A stretch of 64,000 nucleotides of DNA from Lentibacillus siamensis (GTDB lineage: Bacteria; Bacillota; Bacilli; Bacillales; Amphibacillaceae): positions 62,001 to 126,000 of the forward strand of contig NZ_BAAADS010000016.1 of the NCBI RefSeq assembly GCF_039522605.1. Direction: 5' to 3'. The notes below the pieces were generated by a model. The model was given only the letters and a program-made list of their open reading frames with translations. It searched no databases and was not told the DNA's origin. The position numbers were made by a program, and so were the translations under genes. This document shows positions 8,990 to 16,786 of this stretch, piece after piece (positions within the stretch are counted from its first letter, which is position 1; each line of letters begins with the position of its first letter).

Positions 8990-9490
8990 TCATGAATTCC
9001 ACGGAAAGATGCCTTTTTCAAAAAAGACAGAGCGGCTCATTCTGGCAATCACTTCACCCGTCCGTTTAAACTGCATATCGAAGGATTTTTCCGACACATT
9101 CACATATAACCCTGTTCCATCCATGAACTCAACATATGTCTGGTCACCTTGTTGTTCGTAGCGTTCAATCTGGTAGTAGGAAAGCCATACACAGTCCTTA
9201 TTTTTTACAGAAGCGGTCGGGAGCATAAAAATTCCCTTATTCGGAATAACCGGAATCGGAACTTTACTATGTATTTTCAACATGCTTTGAATCGACTTGC
9301 GGCGCCCATCAAGGGACGAAAAATCAAGTAAACAACTATGGTCAATAACTTGCTCCGGCTTATAACGCGAATGCTGTTCCCCCTGGTAGTCGAGAATTAG
9401 TGACCGGTAATAGCTTGAGTTTTCTAAGTTCAGGATTGCCTTGGTCTTTTGTGTAATGAAATACACGGGCGACATGTCTGCTGCTGTCAT
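8990..9490 (-). CDS. comK: Competence transcription factor ComK
   Basis: ComK is the master activator of DNA-uptake genes, binding AT-rich K-boxes. The family-specific blocks are present: VIDHSCLLDFSSLDGRRKS, the KIHSKVPIPV stretch, IFMLPTASVKNKDCVWLSY, and a C-terminal segment with YVNVSEKSFDMQFKRTGEV. At 166 residues it is shorter than the 192 of B. subtilis; the missing part is the C-terminal tail, so some activation or MecA-binding detail may differ. The start has GGGAGGAAGG seven bases upstream. The upstream region 9491-9600 contains A/T tracts that might be ComK sites. It is monocistronic with its own terminator. Identification is from conserved motifs and is good. Confidence 0.85.
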   Translation of the reverse strand: MTAADMSPVYFITQKTKAILNLENSSYYRSLILDYQGEQHSRYKPEQVIDHSCLLDFSSLDGRRKSIQSMLKIHSKVPIPVIPNKGIFMLPTASVKNKDCVWLSYYQIERYEQQGDQTYVEFMDGTGLYVNVSEKSFDMQFKRTGEVIARMSRSVFFEKGIFPWNS

Positions 9491-9610
9491 ATGCCTTCCT
9501 CCCAGTATGTTATAAGACTATTGTACTAGGTTTCCCGCGAATAAGCTATTACTTTTTTCCAAATTTTTTCAATACATATTTCGGACGTGCTTTTTAAAGA
9601 TATTCACCGG

Positions 9611-9652
9611 CAAATATGTACAACCCCATGACAATGGTGCCGTACATATTTG
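9611..9652. repeat. 11-bp perfect inverted repeat
   Basis: CAAATATGTAC (9611-9621) and GTACATATTTG (9642-9652) are separated by 20 bases, just downstream of the Rpn-type gene and about 120 bases upstream of comK. There is no T-run, so it is not a standard terminator; it might be an operator or a stabilising RNA hairpin. Confidence 0.5.
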
Positions 9653-9659
9653 TCAGGCT

Positions 9660-11111
9660 TTATAATCCTTGTTTGATTTCTTTAACGATATCTTCTGACA
9701 AACCAGTGGATTCTGCAACAGCTTTAACATTCATGCCTCTGGATAGAAGATTACGAGCAATCTCATTCATTCTCTGTTCAACCGCTGCTTCCTTTTGTCT
9801 TAACTTAGTGTCGCGTTGTTCAATCATTTTTTCCCGTTGGTCCATTTCCTGTTTGGACTGTTCCAGGTTCTGTTTGGATTGATTCAGGTCATGCCTTGTT
9901 TGCTCCAGATTCTGTTGCGATTCTTCCAAGTCCCGCTTTCTCTGCTCCAAATTTTGCTTGGATTGTTCCAGGCCCTGTCTTGTTTGCTCTAGACTCTGCT
10001 TGGATTGCTCCAGGCCTTGCTTTCTCTGCTCCAGATTCTGCTTGGATTGCTCCAGGCCTTGCTTTCTCTGCTCCAGATTCTGCTTGGATTGTTCCAGGTC
10101 CCGCTTTCTCTGCTTCAAATTCTGCTGCGAATCTTCCACCTCGTGCTTTAATTGATCGAACTCCTGCCTTGATTGCGCCAGCCTTCGCTCTGATTGTTCA
10201 ATTTCCTGTTGCTTTATTTCCATTTTGCGGCGGAAGACTTCTTCATCCATAAGCCGCCTAAACCGGCCCTCATATGCGATACGCTGCTCCTGCGTCATAC
10301 TTAACTCTTCCCAGTTTTGAAAAGCATTACGCAAAAATTCATCGTCCATGGAAATCTCCTCCAATTCCGAATAAATATCTTCATAGCCTTTTCCAGTCCT
10401 GCGATCAACCATTCCCAGCATCAACAACCATCTTGCCAGAATATCATCTCTTGGATTCAGTTTATCACTTTTCCAATCCAAAATTAACTTACTCATCTCA
10501 ATAAAATGGAACTCCATGACTTCCGTTAACTTAAACTTTTCCACGTCTTCATGTAAATGAAAAGTGGTATGGAAATTTTTCGTTTCACTGAAAAGGTCAA
10601 AATTTAAAATATTAATCGCGATTACGGGACGCAATTGGCTGTATAGCATGCTTTTTTCAAGTGGCTGCTGATACGTTTTGGACCAATAGTAAAGGGAGCG
10701 TTTCACCATGTCATATTTATTCGCAAACTGTATTTCCACGTCAATCCATTCACCAGCATCGGTAACAACCAGCAAATCCAGTCTGGACGCTTTATCATCA
10801 GCATATTCATTCGCTAAATCTGTATTTCCAAATGAAATATCCTTGATTTTGTTGCGACCGGTTTTTTGTAGTATGGCGTTCAAAAAGACAACCGTAATCT
10901 CCTTATTCTTTTCGTTACCAAATAGTTGTTTAAAAGCATAATCCACTTTTAAATCCATTAATTTTGCCAGTGGTATACGTTTGAGCAGCCTCGTTTTGGC
11001 GTTTCCTTTTGAATCCTCATTCGATTTACGGTAATCGGTCGGGTTTTCTTTCACATGAATTAGTGCAGTGTATTCAGAAGGTTTCGCGTTAACTTGTTCA
11101 GCCAGTACCAT
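9660..11111 (-). CDS. Rpn family (PD-(D/E)XK) recombination-promoting nuclease/putative transposase with heptad coiled coil
   Basis: The N-terminal 290 residues match the Rpn/PDDEXK_2 family: LMDLKVDYAFKQLFGNE, then RLDLLVVTDAGEWIDVEIQ carrying the D...ExQ nuclease residues, and YYWSKTYQQPL. Rpn proteins of E. coli are DNA endonucleases that raise recA-independent recombination, and several are linked to phage defence. Residues about 300-440 form a long coiled coil built from near-identical seven-residue units such as EQSKQNLEQRKQGL, encoded by 21/42 bp tandem DNA repeats (9838-10140). The C-terminus (RGMNVKAVAESTGLSED) is the small helical tail common in the family. The unusual 50-residue lead is kept because AAAGGAAG precedes the ATG at 11111. 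It is probably intact. Confidence 0.85.
   Translation of the reverse strand: MVLAEQVNAKPSEYTALIHVKENPTDYRKSNEDSKGNAKTRLLKRIPLAKLMDLKVDYAFKQLFGNEKNKEITVVFLNAILQKTGRNKIKDISFGNTDLANEYADDKASRLDLLVVTDAGEWIDVEIQFANKYDMVKRSLYYWSKTYQQPLEKSMLYSQLRPVIAINILNFDLFSETKNFHTTFHLHEDVEKFKLTEVMEFHFIEMSKLILDWKSDKLNPRDDILARWLLMLGMVDRRTGKGYEDIYSELEEISMDDEFLRNAFQNWEELSMTQEQRIAYEGRFRRLMDEEVFRRKMEIKQQEIEQSERRLAQSRQEFDQLKHEVEDSQQNLKQRKRDLEQSKQNLEQRKQGLEQSKQNLEQRKQGLEQSKQSLEQTRQGLEQSKQNLEQRKRDLEESQQNLEQTRHDLNQSKQNLEQSKQEMDQREKMIEQRDTKLRQKEAAVEQRMNEIARNLLSRGMNVKAVAESTGLSEDIVKEIKQGL
9838..10140 (-). repeat. Coding minisatellite, 21/42-bp units, in the Rpn-type gene
   Basis: In-frame tandem units encode EQSKQNL, EQRKQGL, EQRKRDL and variants. 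Adjacent 42 bp copies are almost identical at the DNA level (for example around 9990-10100), which indicates recent duplication or slippage; copy number may vary between strains. Confidence 0.85.
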
Positions 11112-11221
11112 ATCAACACTTCCTTTGTGTTATATGAAGACTTACTAAGACGCTTTTCTGATTCTTATGTTATCACAACTTTTAAGAATATGCAAACAAA
11201 CGTTCGTAAAATGTGCAAAAA

Positions 11222-11258
11222 ATTTAAGGCCCCCTGCTGATCAGGAGACCTTTTAATG
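11222..11258 (-). terminator. Rho-independent terminator of the lipoprotein gene
   Basis: Reverse strand: AAGGTCTCCTG and CAGGGGGCCTT pair around ATCAG, followed by AAATTTTTT, nine bases after the stop at 11267. Confidence 0.75.
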
Positions 11259-11266
11259 ATAGCGAA

Positions 11267-11569
11267 CTACTGATTATTATCGTTGTCATCTTTTGTGCCA
11301 TCGTCCATATTGCCATCATTATCGCCACCGTTAATGTCGTCAGCGTCATCATCAGTGCCATTTTGATTCATATCGCCATCCTGATCCTGATTCATGTCAT
11401 TATTATTCTGATCGTTTTCCATATTATTTTGATCCCCATTATTATCTTCCTGGTTCAACGGGGCCTCATCGTCCGGTGCAGGATCCTGATTATCGTCATT
11501 CGCACACCCGGTTGCCAGCGTCAGTGCCAATACTGGTATACCAAGTTTGATGAGCATTTTCCTGTTCAT
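11267..11569 (-). CDS. Asp/Asn-rich low-complexity lipoprotein
   Basis: A 100-residue exported protein. The signal MNRKMLIKLGIPVLALTLATGC ends in a lipobox (LATGC), so the mature protein is probably anchored through Cys22. Everything after it is Asp, Asn, Gln, Gly and Glu with almost no hydrophobic residues, hence disordered and strongly acidic. Such composition is common in surface proteins of salt-tolerant bacteria. The frame is open eight codons further, but the ATG at 11569 has AAGGAGG upstream. It stands alone between the Rpn-type gene and fabZ. No function is proposed; it may act as a polyanionic spacer, chaperone-like or cation-binding surface protein. Confidence 0.7.
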   Translation of the reverse strand: MNRKMLIKLGIPVLALTLATGCANDDNQDPAPDDEAPLNQEDNNGDQNNMENDQNNNDMNQDQDGDMNQNGTDDDADDINGGDNDGNMDDGTKDDNDNNQ

Positions 11570-11664
11570 CGTTATCCCTCCTTGGATGTTCACTATCGCC
11601 TATAGCTTATCCATAATTGGAAATGTAATACTGTTTTCAGGAGGAATATTTTTAAATGACGTAT

Positions 11665-12084
11665 CTATTGGATGGCGAATGTAATTTCCGCTTCACAGGC
11701 GACTTTCCCGTTGACAGTTGCCGTACCTTTTCCCTTGCCGATTGATCCTTTGATGCGGGTGATTTCAACATTCAGCTCAAGCTGATCACCCGGTTTCACC
11801 TGATGCTTGAAGCGGCATTTATCAAGGCCGGCGAGAAAGCCGATTTTACCTTGATTTTCCTTAATTCCAAGGACGGCAATTGCGCCGGCCTGGGCCAGTG
11901 CTTCCACAATCAAAACTCCAGGCATGACCGGATAATTGGGAAAATGCCCTTGAAAAAACGGCTCGTTCGCGGTCACATTCTTGATTGCCGTTATGTGTTT
12001 TCCCTCTTCCATGTCTGTCACTTTGTCAACAAGTAAAAACGGATAGCGGTGTGGAATGGTATTTTTAATCTCCTGAATGTCCAT
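11665..12084 (-). CDS. fabZ: 3-hydroxyacyl-ACP dehydratase FabZ
   Basis: FabZ removes water from (3R)-hydroxyacyl-ACP in the type II fatty-acid elongation cycle. The hot-dog fold signatures are present: IPHRYPFLLVDK near the N-terminus, with the catalytic histidine in GHFPNYPVMPGVLIVEALAQ and a glutamate in the same stretch, then KCRFKHQVKPGDQL. The length of 139 residues is standard. The frame is open 22 codons upstream, but the ATG at 12084, preceded by AAGGAGAGG, gives the family N-terminus MDIQEIKN. As in B. subtilis (ywpB) it lies downstream of mbl, here separated by the EpuA-like gene. Confidence 0.93.
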   Translation of the reverse strand: MDIQEIKNTIPHRYPFLLVDKVTDMEEGKHITAIKNVTANEPFFQGHFPNYPVMPGVLIVEALAQAGAIAVLGIKENQGKIGFLAGLDKCRFKHQVKPGDQLELNVEITRIKGSIGKGKGTATVNGKVACEAEITFAIQ

Positions 12085-12154
12085 CAGTTTCCTCTCCTTC
12101 TCCGGCAAGATTTTTTCAAATGGAACCATGGCTGGCCCAAATTTGTCCAAAAAG

Positions 12155-12190
12155 GCAAAAAAGCATGTCCAGACGAGTGGGCATGCTTAT
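12155..12190 (-). terminator. Rho-independent terminator
   Basis: Reverse strand: AAGCATG pairs with CATGCTT, followed by TTTT, directly after the EpuA-like gene. Confidence 0.65.
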
Positions 12191-12192
12191 CC

Positions 12193-12561
12193 TTATTGTT
12201 CTTTTTTCAAAACAATATCAACAATGTGCTGCCACGTTTCCAGTTCAAGTGCATCACCTGGAGCGCCGTCCCCGACAATTCCATAGCCAACCATTGCCCC
12301 GAGTAATAAAGCCAGGACACAAAGAACGAGTATTATAATAATGCGCAGCCAAATCGGAAAAATCCGTCGTCTTGGTTTACGGTTGTTCCGTTTTTCTACT
12401 TTGCGCCTTCTTTTCTGTTCTTTGCGGGTTGCTTTATCCACTTCCTGCTGTTCTTTAGTTGCTGTATCTGCTTCCTGCTGCTGATTCAATTCTTTTTCCT
12501 GTTCGGCAGCCTGTTTATTCTGCTTTTTCTCCGCAGGTTTTTCGGTCAATTTTGTTGACAT
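12193..12561 (-). CDS. EpuA-like small membrane protein (annotated as RNA polymerase subunit beta, DUF family)
   Basis: A 122-residue protein: a highly charged N-terminal half rich in Lys, Gln and Glu, a basic stretch KRRRKVEKRNNRKPRRR, a single membrane helix (IWLRIIIILVLCVLALLLGA), then a short outside segment YGIVGDGAPGDALELETWQH. This fits the EpuA family (PF11772), often mislabelled DNA-directed RNA polymerase subunit beta because it sits beside unrelated genes in streptococci. The ATG at 12561 follows AAGGAG; the frame is open further upstream without a good site. Its position after mbl and before fabZ suggests an envelope-related role, but the function is unknown. Confidence 0.75.
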   Translation of the reverse strand: MSTKLTEKPAEKKQNKQAAEQEKELNQQQEADTATKEQQEVDKATRKEQKRRRKVEKRNNRKPRRRIFPIWLRIIIILVLCVLALLLGAMVGYGIVGDGAPGDALELETWQHIVDIVLKKEQ

Positions 12562-12696
12562 GGTTCCAAACTCCTTACTTACTTCATGCTGATGTGGTTG
12601 ATGCGCTCCATTCTCAACTCGTTTGTGCATTAAATGGATACGAACATTGTATTATAATCATGTCCGTCTTTTCCCGGGGAAATAATGCCACTCCAC

Positions 12697-12723
12697 CTTT
12701 TAAGGGAGACACCCCCTTAAAAG
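12697..12723. terminator. Hairpin downstream of mbl, possible terminator
   Basis: CTTTTAAGGG and CCCTTAAAAG form a ten-base stem around a short loop, 35 bases after the mbl stop. The T-run is inside the stem rather than after it on the mbl strand, so efficiency is uncertain. Confidence 0.5.
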
Positions 12724-12758
12724 ATGAACCTGCCCGGAATACCTATAGTAAATTTCAG

Positions 12759-13760
12759 TTAAACAATTTTTTTACGGTCAACTTTATCGATGTTCTCAAG
12801 CATAATGCCTGTGCCGCGTGCAACGCAATGCATCGGCTCATCCGACATGAACACCGGCACCTTCAATTCCTCAGCCAGCAGCTGGTCAATGCCATGAATC
12901 AGCGCGCCGCCGCCTGTTAAAATAACCCCGCGGTCAATAATATCAGCGGATAATTCCGGTGGTGTGCGTTCCAATACGGTTTTGGCTCCCTGCGTAATCA
13001 GTGAAGCCGGTTCGCGGAGTGCTTCTTCTATTTCAGCTGAGTAAACGGTAATCGTACGCGGCAACCCGGAAACCATATCACGTCCGCGAATGTCCAATTC
13101 TTCCTTGCGTGATCCCTGGAAGACCGTCCCTACATTGACTTTAATATCCTCAGCAGTACGTTCGCCGATAAGCAGCTTGTACTTTTTCTTAATGTACTGA
13201 AGAATCTCCACATCAAATTTATCCCCGGCCATCTTGATTGACTCCGCTGTCACAATGTCCCCCATCGACAGAACCGCTACATCTGTTGTTCCACCGCCAA
13301 TATCAACAACCATGTTTCCGCTCGGCTGGAAAATTTCCATCCCAGCGCCAATCGCAGCCACTTTCGGCTCTTCTTCAAGATAGACCCGCTTGCCGCCAGA
13401 TTTTTCCGCGGCTTCCTTTATTGCTTTCTGTTCAACCTTTGTAATATTGGTCGGACAGCAAATCAGCATTCTCGGTTTCGACAAAAATCCGCGGACATTT
13501 ATTTTATTTATAAAATGCTTGAGCATCGCTTCTGTCACATCAAAGTCAGCAATCACACCATTTTTCAATGGGCGAATGGCTTCAATATTCCCTGGTGTCC
13601 GGCCCACCATTCTGCGCGCCGACTCCCCGACCTCAAGCACCCGGCCGGTCGTTTTATCCATAGCGACAACAGACGGTTCATTCAAAACAATTCCTTTACC
13701 CTTTACGTGAATCAACACATTGGCAGTTCCAAGGTCAATTCCAATGTCCCTCGAAAACAT
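12759..13760 (-). CDS. mbl: Rod-shape cytoskeletal protein Mbl (MreB family)
   Basis: MreB-like actin homologue that guides side-wall synthesis in rod-shaped cells. The actin-fold nucleotide sites are visible: GIDLGTANVLIHVKGKG, VVDIGGGTTDVAVLS, and ILTGGGALIHGID. Length 333 matches B. subtilis Mbl, and the sequence (FSRDIGIDLGTANV, SGGKRVYLEEEPKVAAIGAG) fits Mbl better than MreB; the location next to spoIIID is that of mbl. GGAGG lies ten bases upstream of the ATG. In B. subtilis mbl follows spoIIID directly; here a NERD gene with two repeat arrays has come between them. Confidence 0.93.
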   Translation of the reverse strand: MFSRDIGIDLGTANVLIHVKGKGIVLNEPSVVAMDKTTGRVLEVGESARRMVGRTPGNIEAIRPLKNGVIADFDVTEAMLKHFINKINVRGFLSKPRMLICCPTNITKVEQKAIKEAAEKSGGKRVYLEEEPKVAAIGAGMEIFQPSGNMVVDIGGGTTDVAVLSMGDIVTAESIKMAGDKFDVEILQYIKKKYKLLIGERTAEDIKVNVGTVFQGSRKEELDIRGRDMVSGLPRTITVYSAEIEEALREPASLITQGAKTVLERTPPELSADIIDRGVILTGGGALIHGIDQLLAEELKVPVFMSDEPMHCVARGTGIMLENIDKVDRKKIV

Positions 13761-13907
13761 TAACTCAGATCCTCCCTGCTCAAATAACTTTCTCGCGTCA
13801 CTCTATACGAGCACATATTGCTACTAATATTATATTTTACCACAAAATTCAACATATAACTTCACAAAATGAAAAATATAGAGGGAAAATTTCTCAGGAT
13901 TCAGGAA

Positions 13908-14340
13908 TGCTTTGATGTTCTGCTTTTGCGGTTGATGTTTTGCCGCTTGCGGTTGATGTTTCGCTTTTGCGGTTGATGTTCTGCCTTGTGCGGTTGATGT
14001 TTCGCCGCTTGCGGTTGATGTTTCGCTTTTGCGGTCGATGTTTTGCCTTGTGCGGTTGATGTTCCGCCGCTTGCGGTTGATGTTTCGCTTTTGCGGTTGA
14101 TGTTTTGCCTTGTGCGGTTGATGTTCCGCCGCTTGCGGTTGATGTTTCGCTTTTGCGGTTGATGTTCTGCCTTGTGCGGTTGATGTTTCGCTTTTGCGGT
14201 TGATGTTCTGCCTTGTGCGGTTGATGTTTCGCCGCTTGCGGTTGATGTTCCGTCGCTTGCGGTCGATGTTTCGCCCTGTGCGGTTGATGTTCCGCTTTTG
14301 CGGTCGATGCTTCCCCGCGTGCGGTTGATGTTCTCCTCCC
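13908..14340 (+). repeat. Family A array, copy A2 (21 units)
   Basis: Twenty-one cores (T[T/C]GATGTT) from 13912 to 14325 at steps of 20 or 21 bp. From 13973 to 14221 the steps repeat as 21-21-20, giving a 62 bp higher-order unit with three linker types (CTGCCTTGTG, CGCCGCTTG, CGCTTTTG). The array ends about 100 bases upstream of the NERD gene at 14445, and the cores point toward it. Peptides predicted from it (repeated NINR/STA) are artefacts. Confidence 0.95.
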
Positions 14341-14444
14341 AGTGATTGATGCGACATCTAACCTGCAAATTTTTATAAGAAAAAAGAGGAAAATGGGAAG
14401 TTTTGTCGAAATGAATACATAAAGATAAAAGCTAAAATTAGGGA

Positions 14445-15488
14445 GTGATTTCACTGAACAGCAATATTCGATTAAAATCATACGATCTTCTGAGTTACGA
14501 AGCTTTACTCAGGTCGCTGCAAGGGAGCAGAGTTGACAGTTTTATCATTTCAAAATACAGGAGAAGCAAGGCAGGCTATGATGGCGAAAGGAATGTAGAC
14601 TATAAACTCTCCACATATCCGATGAAAAATTGCATCACTATAAAGGGAATTCGTCTTCCAATTTCCTCATTTCACTTTCAAATTGACACACTTCTTCTTA
14701 CAAAGAAACTCATCATCATTTTAGAAATTAAAAATAATAGAGGTACTCTCCATTATGACTCCAAGCAAAAACAATTGACGCAGGAAGTAAACGGCAAATT
14801 GACTGCTCATAAAGATCCCATTTTGCAAGCCGAGGCTCAAAAAAGTCATTTACAGGAATTACTGGGGGAGTATGGATTATTTGGAATACCGGTAGAAACA
14901 CTTGTCGTAGTAGCCTATCCCACCACAATAATTAATAATATCACTAAGGATCCCGCAGTTTATAAGAATTTTATTCATAACGAAAGTCTGCACATCCATT
15001 TGAACAGGCTGTTGGAATTATATCCAAATGAGGCAATGCCACCCTCCATGATGCATCAACTTGGTAACAACCTTTTAAAGAAAGATACACCCCTTCGATC
15101 AGATATATTAAAATTACACGGACTTAACAAATCAGATTTCAGGACGGGAATTCCTTGTACAAAATGTGATTTCAGCCAAATGGTTTCTAATAATCATGGG
15201 GAATGGCGATGTCCAAAATGTAATCATACCGATGCCGATGCACACGTACGAAGAATACTTGATTATTTTCTGCTGTTTGGTGACACTTTGACAAACAGGG
15301 AGTGCAGAGAATTCCTGCAGCTTGAATCCCCGAGAGTCGCCTACCGAATTCTGAACTCCATGAATTTAAAGCATACAGGTAATAATAGCGCTAGGAAATA
15401 CTTTGCTCCTTCATTGGCAGAATATCCCCAGAAGTTGTCAATTCCTGAATCAAGAGTACAATCACTTCATGGTGACTTTCCCTATTAA
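14445..15488 (+). CDS. NERD-domain nuclease-like protein with zinc ribbon and C-terminal helical domain (NERD1)
   Basis: A 347-residue protein. Residues about 43-165 form a nuclease-related (NERD) domain of the PD-(D/E)XK type: GYDGERNVDYKL (Glu48), FHFQIDTLLL (Asp81) and ILEIKNNRG (Glu94, Lys96), so the catalytic set is complete. Residues 238-259 are a zinc ribbon (CTKC and CPKC), and residues 265-320 resemble a winged helix with TNRECREFLQLESPRVAYRI and RKYF. The same three parts occur in the gene at 55377. The start is uncertain: the annotated GTG overlaps the only ribosome-binding-like sequence (GGGAGTG), and the frame has no ATG nearby, so initiation at a rare codon near 14454 is possible. 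It is flanked by family A arrays on both sides and interrupts the usual spoIIID-mbl pair. DNA cleavage and array binding are inferred. Confidence 0.82.
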   Translation: MISLNSNIRLKSYDLLSYEALLRSLQGSRVDSFIISKYRRSKAGYDGERNVDYKLSTYPMKNCITIKGIRLPISSFHFQIDTLLLTKKLIIILEIKNNRGTLHYDSKQKQLTQEVNGKLTAHKDPILQAEAQKSHLQELLGEYGLFGIPVETLVVVAYPTTIINNITKDPAVYKNFIHNESLHIHLNRLLELYPNEAMPPSMMHQLGNNLLKKDTPLRSDILKLHGLNKSDFRTGIPCTKCDFSQMVSNNHGEWRCPKCNHTDADAHVRRILDYFLLFGDTLTNRECREFLQLESPRVAYRILNSMNLKHTGNNSARKYFAPSLAEYPQKLSIPESRVQSLHGDFPY

Positions 15489-15549
15489 ATTGGCAGTGTC
15501 CATTTTCATAAAGGAAGAGTTCTTTTCCGGGTGCAGGATGCTTTGCTTT

Positions 15550-15710
15550 TACGGTCGATGTTTTGCCCTGTACGGTTGATGTCCCGCTTTTGCGGTCGAT
15601 GTTTCACCCTGTGCGGTTGATGTTTCGCCTCGTGCGGTTGATGTTCCACTCCAAATGGTTGACGTTTCGCCCCAGGCGTTGATATTCACCTCCCAGCAGC
15701 GGATGTTCCA
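15550..15710 (+). repeat. Family A array, copy A3 (about 7-8 decaying units)
   Basis: Cores at 15555, 15576, 15596, 15617, 15638, 15659 and 15679, 20-21 bp apart; units become degenerate toward the right (TTGACGTT, TTGATATT). It begins 62 bases after the NERD1 stop, in the same orientation as A2, so the gene is bracketed by direct arrays. Confidence 0.9.
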
Positions 15711-15780
15711 CTCCTACTACTGAGTCTCTGCCCCGTGCGGTTGTTGCCCGCTCAAAGATTCCGTACTCCATCGCTCCACG

Positions 15781-15814
15781 CCAAAAACCCAGCACAGGTG
15801 GCTGGGTTTTTGGT
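15781..15814. terminator. Bidirectional terminator between NERD1 and spoIIID
   Basis: AAAAACCCAGC and GCTGGGTTTTT form an 11-base stem around ACAGGTG, with A and T runs on both sides; it can serve both convergent genes. The rest of 15815-16014 shows two AGGAGG-like stretches on the reverse strand (near 15857 and 15889) but no convincing gene. Confidence 0.8.
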
Positions 15815-16014
15815 TCTCGGATGTACGGTTTGCTCCTGCTTCTGTCGGGATACCACCTCCTTTAAGTTTACATCACTGCTGTCTGTGGCCTCCTTTCTTT
15901 TATGAACGTATTGATGCTGCTGATGACAGCGCCGCCATAACGACGCGGGGTGCTCATCCGACTGCATTTTTTCGGCATCGGACTAGAGGTGTTCATACAT
16001 ATTTCGACATCCGA

Positions 16015-16305
16015 TTATCCCACTGGTTTTGCTTTCGTTTCTTCGCCGGGTGTGGTTGTTGTGATGCGGTATTTTTTACGGGTTGCCTCACCACCGCGGA
16101 GATGGCGGATTGATTTGTGGTAATCAAGTATATCTTTTACTTTGTTATATAGTTTGGGGTTTATTTCCGGCAAACGTTCTGTTAAATCTTTGTGGACTGT
16201 GCTTTTGGAAACACCAAATTCTTTCGCTATCAGACGGACGGTTTTCCTCGTCTCCACGACATATTCACCTATCCTGATAGTCCTTTCCTTGATGTAATCG
16301 TGCAC
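16015..16305 (-). CDS. spoIIID: Sporulation transcription factor SpoIIID
   Basis: Mother-cell DNA-binding regulator that acts with sigma-E and switches on sigK expression. The sequence is strongly conserved: MHDYIKERTIRIGEYVVE at the start, the helix-turn-helix LIAKEFGVSKSTVHKDLTER, and HKSIRHLRGGEATRKKY. Length 96 compares with 93 in B. subtilis. It starts with GTG at 16305, six bases after GGGAGG. A likely sigma-E promoter lies at 16415-16446. Downstream the usual neighbour mbl is displaced by NERD1 and its arrays. Confidence 0.96.
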   Translation of the reverse strand: MHDYIKERTIRIGEYVVETRKTVRLIAKEFGVSKSTVHKDLTERLPEINPKLYNKVKDILDYHKSIRHLRGGEATRKKYRITTTTPGEETKAKPVG

Positions 16306-16414
16306 ACCATTCGCCTCCCTGTGTTGGATATTTCCGAGGTGTGGTTTGAGACAAGGTGATACATAAAAGTGTGCTGCTCACTTATCTGCTTTCACGTCAT
16401 GCTGTGCAGCCATA

Positions 16415-16446
16415 ACTGGTATGCGGATTGCAATCGGCTATTATAT
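16415..16446 (-). promoter_or_regulatory. Putative sigma-E promoter of spoIIID
   Basis: Reverse strand: ATATAATA (16439-16446) and GCATACCAGT (16415-16424), 14 bases apart, resemble the sigma-E elements (-35 around ATATT, -10 CATACA-T). Sigma-E control of spoIIID is established in B. subtilis; this site is inferred. Confidence 0.45.
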
Positions 16447-16786
16447 TTTATATGTATATGGAAAAAGGTTGAAATGGATGGAAAGCTACACATGCTTTCA
16501 CCTCAGACTTTTCTGAATGCTTGGTTTGTAACATTTTATTACACTGCAGGAGGGAATATGATTAAAATTGCATCTTTGGAAAATGAAGACAGGCAGTATT
16601 TTCAGATCGGGGGATTTGGGCAGCTGTACTGAAAAAATTCTGCTGCAAATTTTGCAAATTAAAAATGCTGCAAAACAGGTTGCAACACTTCGAATAAAAT
16701 AGAGGAATAGGGTTTACTTTTCCAGGAAGATTTCTTTACGGTAATTTCTTCTCTCTTGTAATGAAAAAAATTATGCGCATTTCATG

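Noticed and set aside
13908..14340. Arrays as CRISPR
   Set aside because: Unit length is 20-21 bp, linkers are about 9 bp and recur, and there are no cas genes in the window.
15752..15967. 71-codon reverse frame between NERD1 and spoIIID
   Set aside because: It runs through a bidirectional terminator and has unusual composition; the two AGGAGG-like sites inside have no suitable start codon.
16558..16632. Possible 24-codon plus-strand peptide gene after AGGAGGGAAT
   Set aside because: Spacing to the ATG is too short (four bases) and no clear promoter or homology; it is upstream of spoIIID on the opposite strand.
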